From Actinoplanes sp. TFC3 (lineage in GTDB: Bacteria > Actinomycetota > Actinomycetes > Mycobacteriales > Micromonosporaceae), in assembly GCF_001553785.1 (NCBI RefSeq), contig NZ_LOJP01000001.1, positions 2,466,893 to 2,508,963 of the forward strand: a stretch of 42,071 nucleotides of DNA, given 5' to 3'. The notes under the pieces are model-generated. The model had not been told where the DNA came from. It saw only the letters and a list, made by a program, of their open reading frames with translations, and did not search any database. Within the stretch, counting starts at the first letter, position 1. Every line of letters starts with the position of its first letter. Below are positions 18,471 through 26,254 of the stretch, piece by piece. The translations under genes were made by a program, and so were the position numbers.

Positions 18471-21400
18471 TCAGACCGAGTCGAGGAAGCTCATCAGCTC
18501 GGCCGCGCTGGCCGATCCCAGGTCATCGGCCCTGATGGTGGCCGGTGCGGCGGGGTCCGGGCGGTCGAGGCGCTCCAGCAGCCAGCGCAGCCGCCGGGCC
18601 AGCTCGGCGCGGGTCGCACCGTCGACGAAAGGCGACAGCGCTTTTGATTCCACGGATTCGTATTCGGTCAGCAACGGCACCTGCGCCGCGCTGTTGTCAT
18701 CGAGATCGAGCTGGGCCAGCAAATAGTCGGTGAGTTCGTCGGGCGTCGGATAATCGAATACCAGGGTGGCCGAGAGCCTGATGCCGAACAATGCCATGAG
18801 TTTGTTGCGCAGCTCGACCGACATCAGCGAGTCGAAGCCGAGATCCTTGAGAGCCCGGGCCGGGTCGATCGCCGCCGGGTCGGCCTGCCCGATCAGCGCG
18901 GCGACCTGAGCCAGGGTGAGCTCCAGCAGTGCCGCGCGGCGTTGCTCGGGCGCCAGGCCAGTCAGCCGGTCGACCGCGGACCCACCGGGGGCGGCGGGCG
19001 CCGCGGGCACCTCGGCCGGGGCGAGACCGGCCAGCAGGGGGCTTGGCCGGGCCGCCGTGAACGCGGGGAGGAACCGCGGCCAGTTCACGTTGGCGACCAC
19101 CAGCTCGGTGACCCCCGGCCCGGCCGCCTGATCCAGCGAGCGCAGCGCACTGTCCACGGCCAGCGGGGCCAGGCCGAGGCGGCGCAACTCCCGCTCGTCG
19201 CGGTCGGTCAGCATGCCCCCGCCCAGCCACGGCCCCCACGCCACAGCGGTGGCCGCCTGACCCCGGGAGCGCCGGCGCCGGGCGAGCGCGTCGAGCTGGG
19301 CGTTGCCAGTGGCGTACGCGGCCTGCCCGCCGGCGCCCCAGACGCCGCTGATCGAGGAGAAGAGCACGAAGGTGTCCAGCTGCGGCAGCAGCTCGTCGAG
19401 CACCAGGGCACCCTCGACTTTGGCCGCGGTCTCGGCGGCCAGCCGCTCCGCGGTGAGCTCACCGATCGGGATGTCGCTGACCACCCCGGCCGTGTGCACC
19501 ACGCTGCTCACCTCCAGAGTGGACAGCAGGGCGGTGACGGCGTCGCGGTCGGTGATGTCCAGGGCCACCACGTCGGCGTCGGTACCCGCGGCGCGGAGCT
19601 CATCGCGCAACTCGATCGCGCCGGGCGCCTCCGGGCCACGCCTTGACACCAGGACCAGCCGGTCGGCGCTGCCGGTGGTGGCCAGCCGCCGGGCGACGTG
19701 CCCGCCGAGCCCGCCGGTGCCGCCGGTGATCAGTACCGTGCCCTTCGGCGCCCACGGCCCACCCGGCTGGCTCGCCGGTGCGGGCGAGAGCCGCCGGGCG
19801 TGCACGGCACCGTCGCGGATCGCCACCTGATCCTCGCCGCCGTCCGCGGTGAGCACGGCAGCGAGCAGACCGGCCGTCGTCGCGTCGGGCTCGGCGGGCA
19901 GGTCGATCAGCCCGCCCCACTGCTCCGGGCGTTCCAGCGCCGCGACCCGGCCCAGCCCCCAGACGCCCGCAGCGGCCACGTCGTCGGCGGTCGCGCCGGT
20001 GGTGACGCACCAGACCGGCCCATCCGAGCCGACCTCGGCGAGGGCGTGCAGCAGCTCTTCGGCGGTGCGGGCTGCGATCAGGACGCCGTCGGCCGGGGTG
20101 TCCCCGCTCGGGGTGAGCATCGCGGTGACTGCCAGGGGCAGGTCGCCGATGAGCCGCCAGGAGCCGGGCACCGAGGCGGCCGCGGTCAGCGGCAGGCGTT
20201 CCCAGCCGACGGTGAAGTGGGCCGCCGGTTCCACGCCACCGGCGGCCTGCAGCTGCGAGCGCTGCACCGAGCGGATGACCAGCGACTCCATGGCCAGCAC
20301 CGGGTTGCCCGCGACGTCGGTGGCGTAGGCCCGGGCGGTGCCGGCCTGCTCGTCCACGAGGATGCGCATGCGCACCTGCCGGGCGTCGGCCGCCAGCAGC
20401 GAGACACCGTTGAACGAGAACGGCAGCCGCACGTCGTCATCGCCGTCGTACAGCGCCCCGGTGATCGGCAGCGCGTGCAGGGCGGCGTCGAGCAGCGCCG
20501 GATGGATGCCAAAGCCGGTCGGCTGGCCCTCGGGGAGCACGACATCGGCGAACAGCTCGTTGCCGCGGACCCACAGCGCCTGCACGCCGTGGAAAGCCGG
20601 GCCATACTCGTAGCCACGGGCCGCAAGGCCGGGGTAGAACGAGCCGCCGGGCACCTTACTCGCCCCGGCCGGTGGCCACACCGGCTCGGTCCAGCCGGCC
20701 GGCAGGTCAGCGGTGCCGGCCCGGTGCGCGGCCAGCAGGCCACCGGCATGCAGGGTCCACTCGCCACCGGGTTCCCGGGTGCGGAGCTGCAGCTCCCGGC
20801 CGGAATCCTGGGCGGGCCCGGCCCACACCTGCACCTCCCGGGGCCGCCCGGCGGGGAACACCATGGGGGCGCGCAGCACCAGCTCGTCCACCGAACCGGC
20901 GCCGACCGCGCGGGCCGCTTCGAGGGCCAGCTCCACGAAGCCGGTGCCGGGCAACAGGACGGTGTCCATCACCACGTGATGCGCCAGCCAGGGGTCGGTG
21001 CCGGGGTCGAGCCGGCCGGTGAGCACGACGCCGCCGCTGCCGGGCAGGTCGGTGCGCTCGGTCAGCACCGGGTGCGCATAGGTGTCGGCGCCGTGGGTCG
21101 TACCGGCCGGGGTGGGTTCGCTCAGCCAGTACCGCTCGTGCTGGAAGGCGTAGTGCGGCAGGGTGACCAGGCTGCCGGTGGGGTGCAGGGCACGCCAGGT
21201 GAGGGGGGTGCCGTGGTCGTACGCGCGGGCGGCGGCGGTGAGCAGGGCCAGGGTTTCCGGCTGACGGCGCCGGGCGCTGGGGATCGCGTTGTCGAGCAGC
21301 GGGGTCAGCGCGGCGTCCGGGCCGATTTCGAGCAGCACGTCGATCTCGGGCAGGCCGTCAATGGCGTCGGCGAACAGCACCGCCTTGCGGGCGTGATCGA

Positions 21401-24400
21401 CCCAGTAGTCGGCGCTGTCAATCGGGTGGGCGGTGTCGGCCGACGGGCTGATCGGGGTGGCCGGGGCGTGGAATGTGAGCCCGGCGAGCACCTCGGTGAA
21501 GTCGGCGAGGATCGGTTCCATCAGCGCCGAATGGAAGGCGTGGCTGACCCGCAGCCGGGTGGTGCGGTGCCCGCGTTCGCGCCACAGCTCGGCGATCGCG
21601 TCGACATCCTGCCCGGGTCCGGACACCACGACGGCCTGCGCGGCGTTGACCGCGGCCAGCGTGGCGTCGCCGGTCAGCGTCGCGGCCACCTCGGCTGCCG
21701 GGGCGTTGATCGCGGCCATGGCACCGCCGGTGGGCAGGGCGCCCATGAGCCGGCCGCGGGCCGCCACCAGCTTGGCGGCGTCGTTGAGGGTGAGCACCCC
21801 GGCGATGACGGCTGCGGCGATCTCACCCACCGAGTGCCCGGCCAGCGCGGTGAAGCTGACGCCCCATGACTGCCACAGCCGGGCCAGGGCCACCTCGAAC
21901 GCGAAGATGGCCGGTTGAGCGAACTCCGTACGAGCAAGCAGATCGTCGTCCTGGCCCCACATCACCTCGCGCAGCGGCCGGTCGAGCAGCGGGTCCAGGT
22001 GCGCGCACACCTCGTCCAGGGCGCCGGCGAACACCGGGAAGTCCGCGGCGAGCTGATGTCCCATGCCGGTGCGCTGCGAGCCCTGCCCGGAGAACACGCC
22101 CGCCACCCGCCCCGCCCCGGCCGGTACGGACTCAAGCGCACCCAGCTCGCGCAGCAGCTGATCCCGGTCGCCGACGACGGTGGCCCGGTGCGCGAAGGCT
22201 GAGCGGGCGTGCATCAACGTGTACGAGACATCGGCCAGCGGTAGCTCGGGATGGGCCAGCAGGTGGTCGCGCAGGGCGTGGGCTTGGGCTCGTACCGCCT
22301 CCGGGGTTTTGCCTGACAGCGTCAGCGGCACCGCCGTCGCAACCCAGGCGGGGGGTTGGGTAGTGCAGGCCGGGGTTTCGTATTCCTCGAGGATGACGTG
22401 CGCGTTGGTGCCGCTGATCCCGAACGCCGACACGCCGGCGCGGCGCGGATGCCCGGCCGAGGTCCACTGCTTGTTATCGGCCAGCAGTTCCACCGTGCCG
22501 GCCGACCAGTCCACCTCGGCGGTGGGCTGCTCGGCATGCAGGCTGCGCGGCAGCACCTGGTGCCGCATCGCCTGCACTGCCTTGATGACCCCGGCGATCC
22601 CGGCGGCCGACTGGGTGTGCCCGACGTTGGACTTCACCGACCCCAGATGCACGGGCCGCCCCTCGACCCGGTTCCGCCCGTACGTCGCCAGCAGCGCCTG
22701 CGCCTCGATCGGGTCCCCGACCTTGGTGCCGGTGCCGTGCGCCTCCAGCAGGTCGACCTCGCCCGGCTCCACGCCCGCGTCACGCAGCGCAGCCCGGATC
22801 ACCCGGCGCTGGGCCGGCCCGTTCGGCGCGGTCAGCCCGTTGGACGCGCCGTCCTGGTTGACCGCCGAACCGCGTACGACGGCCAGCACGCGGTGGCCCA
22901 GCCGCTGCGCGTCGGACAGCCGCTCCACCACGAGCACGCCGACGCCCTCGGCCATGCCGAACCCGTCAGCCTCAGCCGAGAACGGCTTGGACCGCCCGTC
23001 CGGGGCGAGCCCGCGCAGCCGGCTGAACTCGATGAACAGCCCCGGCTCGGCCATCACGGTGGCGCCCGCGGCGAGGGCCAGGTCCGCCTCACCGCGGCGC
23101 AGCGCCTGCACGGCCAGATGCAGAGCCACCAGCGCCGACGAGCAAGCCGTGTCCAGCGTGATCGCCGGGCCCTCCAGCCCGAGCGCGTAGGACAGCCGGC
23201 CCGAGGCCACACTGGACAGGGTGCCGGTGACGACGTAGCCCTCGAGGTCGGGGCGGGCGCGGTGCGGCGGGGCTCCGTACGGCAAGCTCATGATGCCCGT
23301 GAAAACGCCGGTGCGGCTGCCCTTGAGGCCCGTGCCGTCGATGCCGCCGTCCTCCAGCGCCGCCCACGACGTCTCCAGCAGCAACCGCTGCTGCGGGTCC
23401 ATCGCCAGCGCCTCACGCGGGGAAATACCGAAGAAATCAGCGTCGAAGCCGGCCACATCGGTGAGCATCCCGGCCTGACGTGGATAGAACGTGCCGGGCG
23501 TTTCGGGGTCCGCATCGCTGAGCGTCACCAGATCCCAGCCCCGATCGGCCGGGAAATCGGCCACCCCGTCGCGCCCCTCGACGATCAGGCGCCACAACTC
23601 GTCCGGCGACTCCACCCCACCGGGGAAACGACAGGCCATGCCGACGATCGCAATCGCTTCCTGGGGATCACCCGGAGCGAGATCCTCATCCGGTACGTCC
23701 TCAGCGTCATCGAACAGCACGCGCACAACCTCCCCGGCCACCGCGCTCGGTGTCGGGTGATCGAACAGCAGACCGACCCCGAGCCGTGCTCCGGTCAGCT
23801 CGACGAGCCGGTTGCGCAACCCGAGCGCCCCGACCGAATCCACGCCCAGCGACCGGAAATCGCGATCCGGCTCGACGCCGCCGGCCAGCAGCCCGGTCAC
23901 CATCCGGGTCACCTCGGCCACCCGCTCGTGCGGTGGCAACGGCCGCAGCCGGTCGGCGAGGGTCGGCCCGGCGGCGTCGGCGCTGTCGAAATCCGGCCGG
24001 TACGCCGGCAGCGCGACCCGGCCGGCCCCGGCAAGCACCCTGGCCCAGTCGGGCGTGGTCCCGTGCACCTGCGAGTCGGCGAGCGCGCGGACGAAGCGGT
24101 CGTACCCGGCGTCGTCGCGGCGCATGGTGTCCAGCACGACCACGTCCCGGCCGGCCTGCGCCGCGGTCTCGGTGATCGACACCGTCAGCACCGGGTGCGG
24201 GCTCATCTCGATGAACACCCGGTGCCCGGCGTGCAGCAGCGTCTCGGTGACCCGGGAGAACCGCGCGGTCTCCCGCAGGCTGTCGAACCAGTGCTCGGCG
24301 TCCAGACCCGCGGTCTCCAGCGGCTCAGGTGCGGTTGAGCTGTGCACCGGCACGGCGGCCGCGCGGGGCTGGATCGCCGCCACCTCGCTTACCAGGTAGT

Positions 24401-25613
24401 CGCGGATCGGTTCCATGTGACCGGTGTGCCCGGCGATGTTGATCGGCAGGATCCAGGCCCGCTCGCCCTGCTGCTCAAGCCGGCGCTTCAGTTCGGCGGC
24501 GGCCGCGCTGGGACCGGCCACCACCGTCGAGCGCGGCCCGTTCACCACCGCCACGGCCAGATCGAGCTCCCACTCGGTGACCCGCCGGGTGATCTCCGGC
24601 TCGGACATCGCCACCGCCACCATGTCCCCGGTGCCCTGCAACCCGGCCAGCGCCTTACTGACCGTGGCGACCAGGCGGCACCCGTCGGCCACCGACAACC
24701 CACCCGCCGCGGTCACCGCAGCGATCTCGCCGAAGCTGTGCCCCACCACGGCCGCAGGGGTGACCCCGTGCGCGTTCCACAGCCGGGTCAGCGCCACCAT
24801 GACCGCGAACAGGGCGGGCTGGATGACCTCGACCCGGTCCATGGCGATCGCGCCGGACAACGCGTCGTTCAGCTCGAACTCGGTCCACGGGCGCAGCTCC
24901 CGGGCGCACTCGGCGAGCGCCTCACGAAACACCGGTGCCACCGAGGCGAGTTCGGTGGCCATCCCGGTCCACTGAGCACCCTGGCCCGGATAGACGAAAA
25001 CCACGCCTGGCCCAGCGTCACCGGCAGCCGGCACTGGGGTGCTTCCGTCGGCCAGCTCGCGCAGGAGCGTGATCGCGTTCTCGCGGTCCATCGCGTTGAC
25101 GGCAACCCGGCGAGGCCAGACGACCCGGGAGGCGTTCAGGGTGTAGGCGGCGTCACTGAGTCGGATATCTGCTCGGGCTTCCAAGGTGGACGAAAGCGCC
25201 CGCGCGTGCGCCCGCAATCCGGCCTCGGTGCGCCCGGAAACCAGCAACGGCGGGACAAACGGCTGCTCACTGAGGGGTGTTCCGCCGGCCGCCGGCGCCG
25301 GTTCGCTTCCGGGCCGGGTCACCACCGTGGCCGGTGTCCGACCGGGCCCGGCCGCCACTGCGAAACGCACCTCGCCGGATCGCACTGCCGCCTCGGCGGC
25401 CGCAGTAGGGTCGGCGGCGAGACGAACCGAGAGCCCCGCGATGCCGTCGAGCTGCGGGGCGGGGGAGGTGAGAAAGGCGACGACAGGCTCGGCCGCCGAC
25501 ACCACGATCCCGGCATCCTCGAGGGCCGCCCAGAGCAGGGCGGCGGGGACCGCTGCGGCCCCGGCATCCGGCGCGGTACCGGCGACAACGACGGGCTCAA
25601 GGGCTTCGGTCAT
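18471..25613 (-). CDS. Type I PKS: loading AT-ACP + module 1 (KS-AT-DH-KR-ACP)
   Basis: 2380 aa from the ATG at 25613, which has GAGGA upstream; the frame stays open to 25823 but that stretch reads as non-coding. Loading AT: Ser293 in GHSFG, Val318 where extender ATs have Arg, and I-A-G-H at 393-396 instead of YASH/HAFH. Loading ACP: Ser593. Before the loading AT lies ~110 aa that look like a shrunken KS remnant. Module 1: KS Cys824, malonyl-type AT (Ser1261, Arg1286, HAFH 1358-1361), DH with His1546 and Asp1709 (Asp replaces the Gly of HxxxG), no ER, KR with Tyr2100 and a Trp 8 residues before it and no LDD (A-type), ACP Ser2262. The C-terminal ~60 residues form a docking region. It primes with a carboxyl-free acyl-CoA, probably cyclohexanecarboxyl-CoA, and adds one malonate that is reduced to a 3S-hydroxyl and perhaps dehydrated. 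Confidence 0.95.
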   Translation of the reverse strand: MTEALEPVVVAGTAPDAGAAAVPAALLWAALEDAGIVVSAAEPVVAFLTSPAPQLDGIAGLSVRLAADPTAAAEAAVRSGEVRFAVAAGPGRTPATVVTRPGSEPAPAAGGTPLSEQPFVPPLLVSGRTEAGLRAHARALSSTLEARADIRLSDAAYTLNASRVVWPRRVAVNAMDRENAITLLRELADGSTPVPAAGDAGPGVVFVYPGQGAQWTGMATELASVAPVFREALAECARELRPWTEFELNDALSGAIAMDRVEVIQPALFAVMVALTRLWNAHGVTPAAVVGHSFGEIAAVTAAGGLSVADGCRLVATVSKALAGLQGTGDMVAVAMSEPEITRRVTEWELDLAVAVVNGPRSTVVAGPSAAAAELKRRLEQQGERAWILPINIAGHTGHMEPIRDYLVSEVAAIQPRAAAVPVHSSTAPEPLETAGLDAEHWFDSLRETARFSRVTETLLHAGHRVFIEMSPHPVLTVSITETAAQAGRDVVVLDTMRRDDAGYDRFVRALADSQVHGTTPDWARVLAGAGRVALPAYRPDFDSADAAGPTLADRLRPLPPHERVAEVTRMVTGLLAGGVEPDRDFRSLGVDSVGALGLRNRLVELTGARLGVGLLFDHPTPSAVAGEVVRVLFDDAEDVPDEDLAPGDPQEAIAIVGMACRFPGGVESPDELWRLIVEGRDGVADFPADRGWDLVTLSDADPETPGTFYPRQAGMLTDVAGFDADFFGISPREALAMDPQQRLLLETSWAALEDGGIDGTGLKGSRTGVFTGIMSLPYGAPPHRARPDLEGYVVTGTLSSVASGRLSYALGLEGPAITLDTACSSALVALHLAVQALRRGEADLALAAGATVMAEPGLFIEFSRLRGLAPDGRSKPFSAEADGFGMAEGVGVLVVERLSDAQRLGHRVLAVVRGSAVNQDGASNGLTAPNGPAQRRVIRAALRDAGVEPGEVDLLEAHGTGTKVGDPIEAQALLATYGRNRVEGRPVHLGSVKSNVGHTQSAAGIAGVIKAVQAMRHQVLPRSLHAEQPTAEVDWSAGTVELLADNKQWTSAGHPRRAGVSAFGISGTNAHVILEEYETPACTTQPPAWVATAVPLTLSGKTPEAVRAQAHALRDHLLAHPELPLADVSYTLMHARSAFAHRATVVGDRDQLLRELGALESVPAGAGRVAGVFSGQGSQRTGMGHQLAADFPVFAGALDEVCAHLDPLLDRPLREVMWGQDDDLLARTEFAQPAIFAFEVALARLWQSWGVSFTALAGHSVGEIAAAVIAGVLTLNDAAKLVAARGRLMGALPTGGAMAAINAPAAEVAATLTGDATLAAVNAAQAVVVSGPGQDVDAIAELWRERGHRTTRLRVSHAFHSALMEPILADFTEVLAGLTFHAPATPISPSADTAHPIDSADYWVDHARKAVLFADAIDGLPEIDVLLEIGPDAALTPLLDNAIPSARRRQPETLALLTAAARAYDHGTPLTWRALHPTGSLVTLPHYAFQHERYWLSEPTPAGTTHGADTYAHPVLTERTDLPGSGGVVLTGRLDPGTDPWLAHHVVMDTVLLPGTGFVELALEAARAVGAGSVDELVLRAPMVFPAGRPREVQVWAGPAQDSGRELQLRTREPGGEWTLHAGGLLAAHRAGTADLPAGWTEPVWPPAGASKVPGGSFYPGLAARGYEYGPAFHGVQALWVRGNELFADVVLPEGQPTGFGIHPALLDAALHALPITGALYDGDDDVRLPFSFNGVSLLAADARQVRMRILVDEQAGTARAYATDVAGNPVLAMESLVIRSVQRSQLQAAGGVEPAAHFTVGWERLPLTAAASVPGSWRLIGDLPLAVTAMLTPSGDTPADGVLIAARTAEELLHALAEVGSDGPVWCVTTGATADDVAAAGVWGLGRVAALERPEQWGGLIDLPAEPDATTAGLLAAVLTADGGEDQVAIRDGAVHARRLSPAPASQPGGPWAPKGTVLITGGTGGLGGHVARRLATTGSADRLVLVSRRGPEAPGAIELRDELRAAGTDADVVALDITDRDAVTALLSTLEVSSVVHTAGVVSDIPIGELTAERLAAETAAKVEGALVLDELLPQLDTFVLFSSISGVWGAGGQAAYATGNAQLDALARRRRSRGQAATAVAWGPWLGGGMLTDRDERELRRLGLAPLAVDSALRSLDQAAGPGVTELVVANVNWPRFLPAFTAARPSPLLAGLAPAEVPAAPAAPGGSAVDRLTGLAPEQRRAALLELTLAQVAALIGQADPAAIDPARALKDLGFDSLMSVELRNKLMALFGIRLSATLVFDYPTPDELTDYLLAQLDLDDNSAAQVPLLTEYESVESKALSPFVDGATRAELARRLRWLLERLDRPDPAAPATIRADDLGSASAAELMSFLDSV

Positions 25614-26254
25614 GGATTCCTCAATGTCAGCGGCGGCTCGATCCGACCAGCGAACAAGAGGAATGCGCTGGTGAAACACCCCTAGGCACCCCTGAAAACC
25701 CCCAGTTCCCCCTTTGCGCGGGCGCTGTGGTGGCGATCGGTAATGGCCACTTTCAATGTCTGTGGGACTGAGGGGCTCCAACTGCGGCGCCGGGGAGGTG
25801 GTCAGAGTCTTTTGGTTGCCCACTGCTGCCCTTTTGATCCTCAGCTGATTATGAAGACTTTGGGCGTGCAGATGTTAACGCCTGTGCGCGCGGGCTCGCC
25901 GGGAGTCACGGAGTTCGCCGCCTGCGGCGCGGGTGGTAGCGATTACCGCAGATCACAGCCCTGTCAGGATGGAAGTGCAGCGTGCAGCCGGTCTTACGGG
26001 CCAGGTGCGGTAACGGACCGTAGTGTCGCTCATGGACATTCCTTGTATTAGACGTTGTAGTTTCAATCGTGATAGCGTTCCCATTCGTCAAAAGTTCGCC
26101 GGCCTGGTGAAAAACGCTTTGTTAACAACGTGTAAAAGCCGAGGTCAAACCCCGGCATCTCTATTGCCGCACCGTTCAGGCAACGTGTTTACCGCAGCCG
26201 TCCGCGGCGGTGCTGACCTGGTCAAACCTCCGGAGTTATGGCGGAGGACGGAAT
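25614..26254. promoter_or_regulatory. Divergent control region between starter PKS and LuxR-type regulator
   Basis: 641 bp without a convincing gene; ORFs in it lack ribosome sites and family likeness. It must hold the promoters of both flanking genes. The right third (about 26040-26200) is clearly richer in A+T than the surroundings and contains the palindrome TTGTTAACAA at 26119-26128. A second GTTAAC core lies near 25874. The left end has the phased C-run repeat described separately. No consensus -35/-10 pair stood out for either direction. It is the natural target for the adjacent regulator. Confidence 0.6.
25679..25712. repeat. Four C-runs at about 10-bp spacing upstream of the starter PKS
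   Basis: Runs of 4, 4, 5 and 5 C lie at 25679, 25689, 25699 and 25708, one helical turn apart. They are 66-100 bp upstream of the PKS start codon, where an activator would be expected. On the minus strand they read as G-runs, including CCTAGGGGT, which loosely resembles the CTxGGGA half-site known for some LuxR-type antibiotic regulators. Binding is inferred, not shown. Confidence 0.45.

Noticed and set aside
19698..24338. Two long plus-strand frames (723 and 660 codons) opposite the starter PKS
   Set aside because: Shadow frames caused by GC-rich codon bias; the minus strand carries intact KS, AT, DH, KR and ACP motifs throughout.
25614..25823. 70-residue N-terminal extension of the starter PKS
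   Set aside because: The segment reads as non-coding, while ATG 25613 has a GAGGA site and begins plausible PKS sequence.
25743..26051. 102-codon ORF in the divergent control region
   Set aside because: No ribosome site, mixed composition unlike neighbouring genes, no known motif, and it lies across the expected promoters.
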